Below, piece by piece: positions 54,310 to 62,686 of a stretch of 64,000 nt of DNA. Numbering within the stretch: the stretch's first letter is position 1; each line of letters starts with the position of its first letter. Source of the stretch: an uncultured Fluviicola sp. (GTDB taxonomy: Bacteria; Bacteroidota; Bacteroidia; Flavobacteriales; Crocinitomicaceae); contig NZ_CAMLDC010000006.1 of the NCBI RefSeq assembly GCF_946478805.1, positions 179,214-243,213 of the forward strand. Direction: 5' to 3'. The position numbers and the translations under genes are program-made. The notes below the pieces were generated by a model. The model worked only from the letters and a program-made list of their open reading frames with translations, did not search any database and had not been told where the DNA came from.

Positions 54310-56124
54310 ATGAAAAAACATGTTACATTCTTTGGATTATTCGCTCTTGCAGCGCTTGGAACAGTAAACGCACAAGAAAGATCGAACTTCGGAACAGATT
54401 TCCAACCAATCAGAAAAGATTTGGTTGCTTGGGATGCCGTTCGAGGTGAATGGTTGGCTTCTTCAATGGAAGCAATGGCGAATAAAAAACCAACTCCGGA
54501 CCGTAATTTCCCGGAAGAATACACCCCCGCAGAAATGTTTGGTGCAATGCCAAGCACAACACAAGACAAAGTCCGATCTCAAATTCAGCGATCGAGTACC
54601 AACACAACAGACAGTCTTTCACGTTCTCAATGGACGCGTTTGAACAGCTTCACCAGCAGAACTCCCGATTGCAAACCGGTGATGGGACGTACTTATGGAG
54701 ATCCGCATTTGAAATCATTTGACGGAGCAACTTATTCTTTCCAGACCGTAGGAGAGTTCACATTGGTGAAATCCGGAAGTGGAAACGTGAACGTGCAAGT
54801 TCGTCAACGCAACCAATCGGATGATTTTTCCCTGAATACTGCTGTAGCAATGAATGTTGGTGGAGACCGTGTTTGTTTCTATGCCAATGAAAAACCGGAT
54901 GGAAACACTTCCACTCCAATCCGTATCGATGGAGAAGCTGCTTACGTAGATGGAGCGAACTATTACCTGGAACACGGCGGAACAATCAGCCGTTCAAATA
55001 AGAATGACTATGTCATCACTTGGCCTACCGGTGAACGTGTAAAACTGGACGCTTCTCAAACGGGAGGTATGAGCTTTTACAATATCGCAGTTGAAATCTA
55101 TCCCTGTGCAGATTCCTATGATGGAATTCTGGGAAATGCCAACGGAAGAAGTTCGGACGATTTTGATGTGCGCAATCCGCAAGGAGGAATAGCATCTTCC
55201 AATTGGAACATGGGTGTTTTCGGCTCAACCAATCAACGCGATCAACTATTGGAAAAAGAATACCTGGCATTCCTGGCAAAGGATTTCGCAAGACAATACC
55301 GCATTACACCGGAAACATCTTTATTCGATTATGGTTTCAACCAAAGCACGTATGCTTTCACAGACGAGTCTTTTCCGCGTGTTCACAGAACCTTGGGTGA
55401 CTTGAACAACGACGATTACAGAAGAGCACAACGAGAATGTGAACGAAGAGGATTCTCAGGTAGCGACTTGAGCGCTTGTATCTACGACAATGGTTTCTTA
55501 CGTATCGAACCAACTCCAAAACCAAACATTCCGAATCGCACAGTTGGCAGACAGATGGATCCTGTGAGAACTCCAACTCCAAACGTAAACCCGGGTCAGA
55601 AACCCTATAGAGAACGTTATCCTGAACCAAGATTAGGAGAAACTCCTGGTGGTGGAAATCAAGGCGGAGGCGTTCCGAGAGGAGGTAATACTTCCGGAGT
55701 AGGAACGACAAAACCGATTGATTCCGACAAGCCGTTGGTTCGTGAAACAACAAAACCGGCAACTCAAAACCCGGAATCGGCAGGTGGATCAACAACTAGA
55801 CCGGTAGTTCATAAAGAGTCAACAACAAGTGCTCCGGTGGAAACAAAAAATCCTGAACCTATTAAAGAACCTGAGGTTGTCAGACCGAAACCGGTTTATT
55901 CGGAACCAGTTAAAACACAACCTGTTTACACCGAACCGGTCAGAACACAACCCGTTTACAGTGAACCTGTAAGAACACAACCGATAAAAACAGAACCAAG
56001 ATATACACCCCCACCAAGTAATCCCGTGTCAACACCGGTGCAACGCCCAGCGAGTACGCCAGTTTCGACACCGGTTTCAAAACCATCAACACCAATAACC
56101 ACCCCTGTAAGAAGAGGAGGTTAA
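54310..56124 (+). CDS. Secreted von Willebrand D-domain protein with Pro/Thr repeats
   Basis: A 604-residue protein with signal peptide (MKKHVTFFGLFALAALGTVNAQ). A von Willebrand factor D domain spans about residues 118-320: GRTYGDPHLKSFDGATYSFQ (the GDPH signature), CDSYDGILGNANGRSSDDF-like DGILGNANGR near residue 275. After it comes a low-complexity tail (about 400-604) rich in Pro, Thr, Glu and Gly with 10-residue tandem repeats (PVYSEPVKTQ and variants). Bacterial vWD proteins are extracellular and form disulfide-linked or filament-like structures. It has no T9SS tail that I recognise, so the tail may anchor it. A clear hairpin terminator follows at 56130. Confidence 0.87.
   Translation: MKKHVTFFGLFALAALGTVNAQERSNFGTDFQPIRKDLVAWDAVRGEWLASSMEAMANKKPTPDRNFPEEYTPAEMFGAMPSTTQDKVRSQIQRSSTNTTDSLSRSQWTRLNSFTSRTPDCKPVMGRTYGDPHLKSFDGATYSFQTVGEFTLVKSGSGNVNVQVRQRNQSDDFSLNTAVAMNVGGDRVCFYANEKPDGNTSTPIRIDGEAAYVDGANYYLEHGGTISRSNKNDYVITWPTGERVKLDASQTGGMSFYNIAVEIYPCADSYDGILGNANGRSSDDFDVRNPQGGIASSNWNMGVFGSTNQRDQLLEKEYLAFLAKDFARQYRITPETSLFDYGFNQSTYAFTDESFPRVHRTLGDLNNDDYRRAQRECERRGFSGSDLSACIYDNGFLRIEPTPKPNIPNRTVGRQMDPVRTPTPNVNPGQKPYRERYPEPRLGETPGGGNQGGGVPRGGNTSGVGTTKPIDSDKPLVRETTKPATQNPESAGGSTTRPVVHKESTTSAPVETKNPEPIKEPEVVRPKPVYSEPVKTQPVYTEPVRTQPVYSEPVRTQPIKTEPRYTPPPSNPVSTPVQRPASTPVSTPVSKPSTPITTPVRRGG
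55891..55989 (+). repeat. 30-base tandem repeats in the vWD protein gene
   Basis: Three units of 30 bases (55891-55920, 55921-55950, 55951-55980) plus a degenerate start of a fourth, encoding PVYSEPVKTQ, PVYTEPVRTQ, PVYSEPVRTQ. The repeat length is in frame, so copy-number change would lengthen or shorten the surface tail without frameshift. Confidence 0.85.
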
Positions 56125-56129
56125 CATAG

Positions 56130-56156
56130 AAAGGAGTCTTAATGACTCCTTTTTTT
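56130..56156 (+). terminator. Terminator of the vWD protein gene
   Basis: AAAGGAGTC and GACTCCTTT (56130-56138, 56144-56152) with loop TTAAT, followed by TTTT. A second hairpin, CCTACTTTTT with AAAAAGTAGG (56162-56189), lies just downstream. Confidence 0.85.
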
Positions 56157-56388
56157 ATTCTCCTACTTTTTTGCTTTGGAAAAAGTAGGCAAAATACCTC
56201 ATTCAAAACCAACTAATATTAATTCCGAAAAATAAGACTGTTTTTGTGTTATCTAATTTGAAATCCACGGGGATTTGCAGATACAAATCTTCACAGTCTG
56301 CCGGATTCTTCCCGAAACATGAAACAAATTAAGAATCGAACGTTAATTACTATTTGGAGACCAACTAGTTTAACGGTTGGTTTAGACG

Positions 56389-56396
56389 TAAATTTG
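56389..56396 (+). promoter_or_regulatory. Candidate -7 box of the AsmA-like gene
   Basis: TAAATTTG, an exact TAnnTTTG box, ends four bases before the ATG at 56401, implying a leaderless or nearly leaderless mRNA. No good -33 TTG is seen. Confidence 0.4.
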
Positions 56397-56400
56397 ATTT

Positions 56401-59079
56401 ATGAAGTGGAAGAAGTGGCTGGTGAGATCGTTGAAGTGGTTCTTTGGAATCCTTTTGACACTTGTTGCGCTCATTACTTTCCTCATCTATATTTTCAAAG
56501 ATGACATTATCGACTATGCTATTGCTGAAATTAACAAGACCCTCAAAACCGAAGTTCATGTAGATGAGATTGATGTCACCTTTTGGGCGACTTTTCCCAA
56601 TCTCAGTCTCGACTTCAATAAAGTCTTCATCCAAGATGCATTTTCCTATTCCACAAGAAGAGACACTTTGCTGTATACCGAACAGATCCGCTTGAAGTTC
56701 AACCCGATGGATATTTGGAATGAAAAGTACAATGTCAAGAAAATCGATATCCTGCCCGGAACACTTCAATTGAAAGTCGATACGACCGGCGCGGTGAATT
56801 ACGATATCTTCCGGGAATCCGAATCGGAGGAAAAAACCAATTTCAATTTGACGCTGGAGTCCATTCATGCTACCGGTATGCGCTTTTCCTATTCGAACAA
56901 GGTGAATGAGAACAGTTACAAGACCAAAGTACAGGACATTCATCTGGTCGGGAACTTCACCCAGGACAAATTTGACATTGCAACCGAGGCGAGCTTTTAT
57001 ATCCAACGCATTCAAAACGGTTTGGTTCCGTTTATCATCAACCAGCAGGCTTCAACAGAAGTTGCCATTCATATCGACCAGGTTTCGGAAACCTTTTCTA
57101 TCGACGGCGGTAAATTACTGCTTTCCGGAATCCCTTTCGATTTTGATGTGAAAGTGGATACCAATGAAGTCAAACTCCGCATCGATGCAAACAAGATTCC
57201 ATTGGCTGATCTTGCAAATAAATTGGCTGTTAAAGAAGTGAAAACGGTTTCACAACTGAAAGGGTCAGGAACAGGAACCTTTCATCTTGACTTTCAGAAT
57301 AAATTATTGAAGGATTCGTATCCGAAAGTGGATTGCAAATTCTCTATTGACAATGGACGATTGACCGAGCCAACGAAAGGATTAACGCTGCGGAACATTG
57401 ATCTGAAAGGATATTACTCTACTTTGAAAGGGAAAGACCAGGAGGAATTGACAATCAAAAACGTCTCTTTTCAAACAATCAGCGGCCCTTTTTCAGGTAA
57501 CCTGGCCATTCGCAGATTCTCTAAGCCAAGTTATCGTGGTTCTGCGAAAGGTTCGTTGGACCTGGAAGTGATCCAAGCCTTATTCAAAATCCCGAAGATT
57601 GAAGAGCTTTCCGGAAGAGTGAAAGTAAACACCGATTTTCACCTGGAAACCGTTTTTGAAAACAATGAAGCCATCGTGGAAATTGTAGACGGAAACGGAA
57701 CCGCATTGATGGACAACGTGGATTTTAGCCTTCAGAACGATTCGCGGAAATTCTACGACATTTATGGGAACCTCATTCTTAACAGGAGTGAAGCGGTTTT
57801 GGAAGGGCTGAAAGTACACATCGGCGAATCCGACATGGAACTTAACGGAAGTTTCAACTACATTGACCAATTCCTTCAGGATAAACACACTTTGGATGTG
57901 GCTGTCATTGCGGAAAGCAAGAAAATCAACCTGAAGGATTTCACCAACACCATTGCCGGAGACCCGAAAACCACCACTACCAATCGGGAATGGATGTTGC
58001 CGACATTGATCAATGGAAATGTAAAGCTCAATGTGGATGCGATTCATATGGAGAAACATATTTTCACCCAAATCAACGGCGAAATGACCGTTGGAAACAG
58101 AAGCATCTCCATCCAGAAATTGCATGGAATAACCGGAAACGCAACTGTTCGTGGAACTTTGGCTGTAGTCGAAACTTCACCGGAATATTTCGAGTTGGCG
58201 ACCAATTTGAGTTCAAAAGACATTTATTTCAAACCGATATTCCGGGAATGGAACAATTTTGACCAGACAGTCATCCAGGAAGATAACATCAGCGGGCGTG
58301 CAGAAGCTATTTTGGACCTGAAAGCTCCTTTCGACTTGCAATACGGTGTGTTAAAGGATGAAATCGAAGCACAGATCCAATTGAAGATCATTGGCGGACA
58401 GCTGAAAAACGTCAGTACGTTCACTGCCCTGACAAAAGATCTGAAAACGGCCAAAACCAAGATGATTTTGAAATCACGGGAAATCGATGCGCTTGGAGAC
58501 AAACTGAACAACATCCAATTCGAGACATTGGAAAATACGATCTTCATCAAGAAAAGTGTGATTATCATCCCGAAAATGGAAATCAAGTCCAGTGCTATTG
58601 ACATTACAGTGGATGGAAAACATAAATTCAACAACGACATCGACTACAAATTTGCCTTCCGTTTCCGCGAATTAAAACAGAAAAAAGACGAATCCGAATT
58701 CGGTATCGTAGAAGACGATGGAACAGGAATCAAAGTATTTGTTCGCATGTATGGAAACCTCGCCAATCCGATTATCGAATGGGACAAAACTTCACGGAAA
58801 GAAGAGGCGAAACAAAATCGCGAAGAAGCGAAACAAGAGGCCATTTCCATCCTGAAATCAGAATTGGGCCTATTCAAGAAAGATACAACGATCAAAAAAT
58901 ACCAACCTCCCAAAAAGGATTATGAAGTCTTGAAAATCGAATTCGGGAAGGAAGAAGAAGTCAATCCGTTCGAGGAAAAGAAAAAGATCGAAAAGGAGAA
59001 AAAAGGAATCAAGAAATTCGGTGAGAAACTGAAAGAGAAGGGCAAACCTGATGAGAAGGAGGAATTCACGGTGGAGTAA
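56401..59079 (+). CDS. AsmA-like envelope protein
   Basis: An 892-residue protein of the AsmA superfamily. One membrane helix near the N-terminus (WFFGILLTLVALITFLIYIF) is followed by a long periplasmic beta-rich region of repeated strands (GNFTQDKFDIATEASFYI, DVKVDTNEVKLRIDANKIPL, ELNGSFNYIDQFLQDK). Proteins of this family form lipid-conducting bridges between membranes or limit envelope phospholipid flow. The last 100 residues are highly charged Lys/Glu (DTTIKKYQPPKKDYEVLKIEF, then a Lys/Glu run), unusual for the family and perhaps a cytosolic or periplasmic tail. It lies 41 bases before the MarC gene. Confidence 0.82.
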   Translation: MKWKKWLVRSLKWFFGILLTLVALITFLIYIFKDDIIDYAIAEINKTLKTEVHVDEIDVTFWATFPNLSLDFNKVFIQDAFSYSTRRDTLLYTEQIRLKFNPMDIWNEKYNVKKIDILPGTLQLKVDTTGAVNYDIFRESESEEKTNFNLTLESIHATGMRFSYSNKVNENSYKTKVQDIHLVGNFTQDKFDIATEASFYIQRIQNGLVPFIINQQASTEVAIHIDQVSETFSIDGGKLLLSGIPFDFDVKVDTNEVKLRIDANKIPLADLANKLAVKEVKTVSQLKGSGTGTFHLDFQNKLLKDSYPKVDCKFSIDNGRLTEPTKGLTLRNIDLKGYYSTLKGKDQEELTIKNVSFQTISGPFSGNLAIRRFSKPSYRGSAKGSLDLEVIQALFKIPKIEELSGRVKVNTDFHLETVFENNEAIVEIVDGNGTALMDNVDFSLQNDSRKFYDIYGNLILNRSEAVLEGLKVHIGESDMELNGSFNYIDQFLQDKHTLDVAVIAESKKINLKDFTNTIAGDPKTTTTNREWMLPTLINGNVKLNVDAIHMEKHIFTQINGEMTVGNRSISIQKLHGITGNATVRGTLAVVETSPEYFELATNLSSKDIYFKPIFREWNNFDQTVIQEDNISGRAEAILDLKAPFDLQYGVLKDEIEAQIQLKIIGGQLKNVSTFTALTKDLKTAKTKMILKSREIDALGDKLNNIQFETLENTIFIKKSVIIIPKMEIKSSAIDITVDGKHKFNNDIDYKFAFRFRELKQKKDESEFGIVEDDGTGIKVFVRMYGNLANPIIEWDKTSRKEEAKQNREEAKQEAISILKSELGLFKKDTTIKKYQPPKKDYEVLKIEFGKEEEVNPFEEKKKIEKEKKGIKKFGEKLKEKGKPDEKEEFTVE

Positions 59080-59120
59080 TTCGTAATTCTATCTGTATTT
59101 TTATTCACTAAACAAATCGT

Positions 59121-59786
59121 ATGACCGGAATCCAATCTTTTATTGACATGCTTTTTATCGGAGTGATCACCCTCTTTCCGGTAGTTAATCCAATCGGATC
59201 CGCATTTATTGTAAATCCCTATTTGTCGAACCTGGGGATCCAGGAAAAAAGGAAAGCCGTCAAGAAGATTGCCCTTTATGCATTCATTTTATGCACAATT
59301 GCTCTTTTTGCCGGTCATTGGATTTTGGAGATTTTCGGTATTACTATTCCTGTTGTTCAACTTGCCGGTGGAATCATGATCTGTAAGATCGGATGGGAAT
59401 TTCTGTCTTCCGATAAAAAAGAAGAAAAAAAGCACTCCAACGAATCCGATACGAGTCATGATTCGCATTATGAACTGGTTCGGGACAAACTATTTTATCC
59501 CATCACATTTCCAATAACGACCGGAGCCGGATCTATTTCCGTTCTTTTCACCTTAAGTGCCCACAGCGCAAACGTGCACATCAATTTATACCTCATCAAT
59601 ACGGGAGCAATTCTTCTGGCAATTATCGTCATCTGTTCAATGATTTACTTTTTCTATCTGAACACCAAAAAAATTATCCGCGTAATTGGTAAGGAAGGAG
59701 AACAAATCCTCAATCGTATCATGGCTTTCCTCATTTTTTGTGTCGGATTGCAGATTGGAATAACGGGGATCAAAGCGCTGTTTTAA
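59121..59786 (+). CDS. MarC-family membrane protein
   Basis: A 221-residue protein with six predicted membrane helices. The N-terminus FIGVITLFPVVNPIGSAFIV and the block FYPITFPITTGAGSISVLFT (about residue 132) are diagnostic for the MarC/NAAT group. A charged loop with a run of Lys/Glu lies around residues 100-115. Despite the name, these proteins have no proven link to antibiotic resistance; some transport amino acids. It follows the AsmA-like gene. Confidence 0.92.
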   Translation: MTGIQSFIDMLFIGVITLFPVVNPIGSAFIVNPYLSNLGIQEKRKAVKKIALYAFILCTIALFAGHWILEIFGITIPVVQLAGGIMICKIGWEFLSSDKKEEKKHSNESDTSHDSHYELVRDKLFYPITFPITTGAGSISVLFTLSAHSANVHINLYLINTGAILLAIIVICSMIYFFYLNTKKIIRVIGKEGEQILNRIMAFLIFCVGLQIGITGIKALF

Positions 59787-60002
59787 ATTCCAAATTACGA
59801 ATGCCTAATTCCGAATTAAAGATCTTATTCGTTGGAACGTTCTTTCCAACTATGGAGAATCAAATCCAAAAATCATTCTTAGTTGTGATCATTGATTAAC
59901 CCACCACCATTCAACCAATTCGGAATTCGTAATTCTCTTTTATGGAATTTTGAACCAACATGCATCTTAGGTGTAACTAGTTGTAATTCTAAACTGCATG
60001 TT

Positions 60003-61931
60003 ATGAGATTCGTTACCATCCTTTGCATTCTTTTACTTGGAACCGGCGCCGCCTTTTCCCAATCCATTTCCGGGAACATGAATTCCGAAGCTCACAGCGA
60101 AGCACTTCGCTATGGGAATATAGACATCTATAAAGGGGATAAACTTGTTGCTTCTGTCCTGACGGATAAACTCGGGAATTTTGCCGTTGCACTCGACACC
60201 GGAACTTATGTCTGCGTGATGAACTACGCAGGCTTCTCACCCATCACCAAAGAAATCAAAGTCACCGGTGATGAGGTGGCCAATTTCAAAATGAAGGAAG
60301 ACCCAAGCGCTCCAAAACGCACCGTGCGATCCGAAGATGGCGATATGCGCGAGGAATTCAGGACACTCAGCGAAGTTGCTATCAGCAGTGATCGATTGGA
60401 GAAAAAGAGGGTTTCCGGATCTAGATCGGCAAAAAGCGAAGCCTATTATTCTGCACCTGCTGTCGGTGGCACAGTCATGGCCATCCCTCCCGATTCAAGA
60501 AGCGGTGAACTTGGTACTTCGATCAGAAATGGTGTTACAGCAAGTTCAAATCAACTGACTGCCGGCGAGATCAACGATTTTTCGAAATGGAAGATGTGGC
60601 AAGACCTTTCAAAAGGTGAATTGGCAAGTTATCAAAAGATGTGGGAAATTGCTCCATCGGGAAGATATACGGTGATGCTGCAATCCGAAAGCGGAATCCC
60701 GATCGTGGATGCCATCGTTCAACTGCTTTTGAATCGGGATGTTGTTTTCACTACGCGAACGGACAATACCGGGAAAGCGGAATGTTGGTTGACCATCAAG
60801 AACGAAACACCCCTTATCAACGGAAAATTGTCCATCCAGATCAATTATAACGGAAAAACATCCACCATCAATAAAGTAACTGCTTTTGAAAATGGATTGA
60901 ATCACCAGAAGCTGACAGTCTCTTGTCAGGAAGTGGAAAATGTCGATGTTGCTTTCGTAGTGGATGCCACAGGATCCATGGGCGATGAGATCAGCTTTTT
61001 GCAGGCAGAAATGAGTGATATTATTTTCCAGTCAAAACAAATTAGTAACAAACTGAATTTCCGGTTCGCGAATGTCTATTACCGAGATGAAGGGGATTCG
61101 TATGTTACTAAAAGCATGAATTTTAATCGCATCTTATCTGAATCCGATGCCTTCATCAACGAACAAGCTGCCGGTGGCGGTGGCGATTTCCCGGAAGCAA
61201 TGGACGTGGGTTTGGATTCTGCAATCAACAACCTGAGCTGGAGTGAAAGTGCACGTGCACGCATCCTGTTCCTGATCCTGGATGCTCCGCCACACCAAAG
61301 CTCCGCTGTCAACGAACGTTTACAACGGTTGATTCTTCAGGCTGCAGAAAAAGGAATCCGTATTGTGCCCATTGGAGCAAGTGGAATCGACAAAAGCACG
61401 GAATACCTGATGCGTACCTTGGCTTTGGGAACAAACGGGACGTATACTTTCCTGACCGATCACAGCGGAATTGGAAACAGCCATATCAAACCTTCCACCG
61501 ACACGTATGAAGTGGAAACATTGAATGCCATCCTGGTGCGTATCATGAAAAGTTATACCTACATGCCGGATTGCCAACAGAACATTCCCGACCTGGCCTT
61601 GAACATCCCGGACTCCATCGTATCAACGATTCCCGCAAAAGATTCCAGTGATACGAATGCGACAACCGATCCGAAAACATTGAACATCACCTGGAGCTAT
61701 TATCCCAATCCGACAAATGGAATTATTCACATCCTTCCGAATACCGACATCAAGGAGTTGCATGTCTCGGATCTAAGCGGAAAAGTGTTGCAAGTGATTT
61801 CGAAATTGAAAAAAGACGAGCGCATCCAGGTGGACTTGTCCGGATATGCAACCGGAATCTACCTGATCCGTTACCTGGATGAGAACAACCATTGGTTGAG
61901 TGGGAAAGTGGTGTTGCAACGTACCAGCTAG
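60003..61931 (+). CDS. von Willebrand A-domain protein with T9SS sorting tail
   Basis: A 642-residue exported protein, starting at the ATG at 60003 (MRFVTILCILLLGTGAAFSQ signal peptide; the longer frame from 59892 puts it internally). A carboxypeptidase-regulatory-like domain (GNIDIYKGDKLVASVLTDKLG) is at about residues 30-95, a linker, then a vWA domain at about 315-515 with the MIDAS motif DATGSMGDE (DxTGS). The last about 80 residues (YYPNPTNGIIHILPNT onwards) are a Por-type T9SS tail. It probably binds a metal-dependent ligand on the cell surface. It is two hundred bases upstream of the ECF sigma gene, with hairpins between. Confidence 0.88.
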   Translation: MRFVTILCILLLGTGAAFSQSISGNMNSEAHSEALRYGNIDIYKGDKLVASVLTDKLGNFAVALDTGTYVCVMNYAGFSPITKEIKVTGDEVANFKMKEDPSAPKRTVRSEDGDMREEFRTLSEVAISSDRLEKKRVSGSRSAKSEAYYSAPAVGGTVMAIPPDSRSGELGTSIRNGVTASSNQLTAGEINDFSKWKMWQDLSKGELASYQKMWEIAPSGRYTVMLQSESGIPIVDAIVQLLLNRDVVFTTRTDNTGKAECWLTIKNETPLINGKLSIQINYNGKTSTINKVTAFENGLNHQKLTVSCQEVENVDVAFVVDATGSMGDEISFLQAEMSDIIFQSKQISNKLNFRFANVYYRDEGDSYVTKSMNFNRILSESDAFINEQAAGGGGDFPEAMDVGLDSAINNLSWSESARARILFLILDAPPHQSSAVNERLQRLILQAAEKGIRIVPIGASGIDKSTEYLMRTLALGTNGTYTFLTDHSGIGNSHIKPSTDTYEVETLNAILVRIMKSYTYMPDCQQNIPDLALNIPDSIVSTIPAKDSSDTNATTDPKTLNITWSYYPNPTNGIIHILPNTDIKELHVSDLSGKVLQVISKLKKDERIQVDLSGYATGIYLIRYLDENNHWLSGKVVLQRTS

Positions 61932-61955
61932 GTAAATTGAAAATGTAAAATGGAC

Positions 61956-61976
61956 AATTGAAAAGGCTTTTCAATT
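61956..61976. repeat. Palindrome after the vWA gene
   Basis: AATTGAAAAG, one G, CTTTTCAATT: a perfect 21-base palindrome followed by T-rich sequence. A second hairpin with bulges (62002-62048: AAAAGG and CAAAGA arms with partners TCTTTG and CCTTTT) lies just downstream. Either could end the vWA transcript. The first arm pair is the same as at 39746-39775. Confidence 0.55.
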
Positions 61977-62133
61977 TTAAATTCAAAATATATCCGTTAC
62001 CAAAAGGTTCAAAGAATTCCCAACTACCGGAAGATCTTTGGGCCTTTTGAGTTTTTGTATGTCGGATCAACTTTTCAATTTTCAATTTTAAAATTCTCAA
62101 TTCTCATGTAACTTTTTCCACCTTTGTCAAACA

Positions 62134-62154
62134 TACAGTTGTACCCAAACTGTA
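62134..62154 (+). promoter_or_regulatory. Inverted repeat just upstream of the ECF sigma gene
   Basis: TACAGTT, spacer GTACCCA, AACTGTA: perfect 7-base arms, ending 10 bases before the ATG at 62165. It is in the usual place for an operator or a site near the transcription start; no binding protein is known. Confidence 0.5.
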
Positions 62155-62164
62155 ATTAACACGA

Positions 62165-62686
62165 ATGAAGGACAAGCAAGATGCATTTCTCAAACTCTAC
62201 GAGCCGGTTCATGAACGGTTTGAACGCTTCTGCAGGGCGCGGGTTTACAATGAAATGGATTTCAGGGATTTGATGAATGACAGCCTGGTGGTTGCTTATG
62301 AAAAGTTCGATACACTGAGATCAACCGAAGCTTTCCTTTCTTTCCTGTTTAGCATTTGCGTACGTGTTTTAGGTAATTATCACCAAAAGAAGCGCGAAAA
62401 CCGAATTCCGGAAGGAAATGCCCACTTGGAAATTTGGGACAAAAGTACCAATCCGCAATCTCATGCAGACGTTCATTACCTGTATGAAGCGTTGGCTCAA
62501 TTGCCCCACGAACAAAAAGAAAGCATTATCCTCTTTGAAATTTCGGGATTCAGTATTCAAGAGATCTCGGTCATTCAACATGCGTCCGAATCAGCTGTAA
62601 AACAACGGTTGAAACGCGGACGTGAAAAACTGATGGAAATCCTCACCTATGAATCTTCTTTAAAAACAGTACAACGTCATGGATAA
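62165..62686 (+). CDS. ECF-type RNA polymerase sigma factor
   Basis: A 173-residue sigma-70 family factor. Region 2 contains FRDLMNDSLVVAYEKFDTLRS near residue 37 and the -10 binding helix around FLSFLFSICVRVLGNY. Region 4 is LAQLPHEQKESIILFEISGFSIQEISV (core LPHEQKESIILFEISGFS, about residue 118) with the HTH end SESAVKQRLKRGREKLMEIL. It binds core polymerase and directs it to special promoters. Its stop codon overlaps the start of the next gene (ATGGATAA), the usual arrangement for a sigma and its membrane anti-sigma. Confidence 0.9.
   Translation: MKDKQDAFLKLYEPVHERFERFCRARVYNEMDFRDLMNDSLVVAYEKFDTLRSTEAFLSFLFSICVRVLGNYHQKKRENRIPEGNAHLEIWDKSTNPQSHADVHYLYEALAQLPHEQKESIILFEISGFSIQEISVIQHASESAVKQRLKRGREKLMEILTYESSLKTVQRHG

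Noticed and set aside
59892..60002. Upstream extension of the vWA protein frame
   Set aside because: It would place the signal peptide inside the protein; the ATG at 60003 is at the right place.
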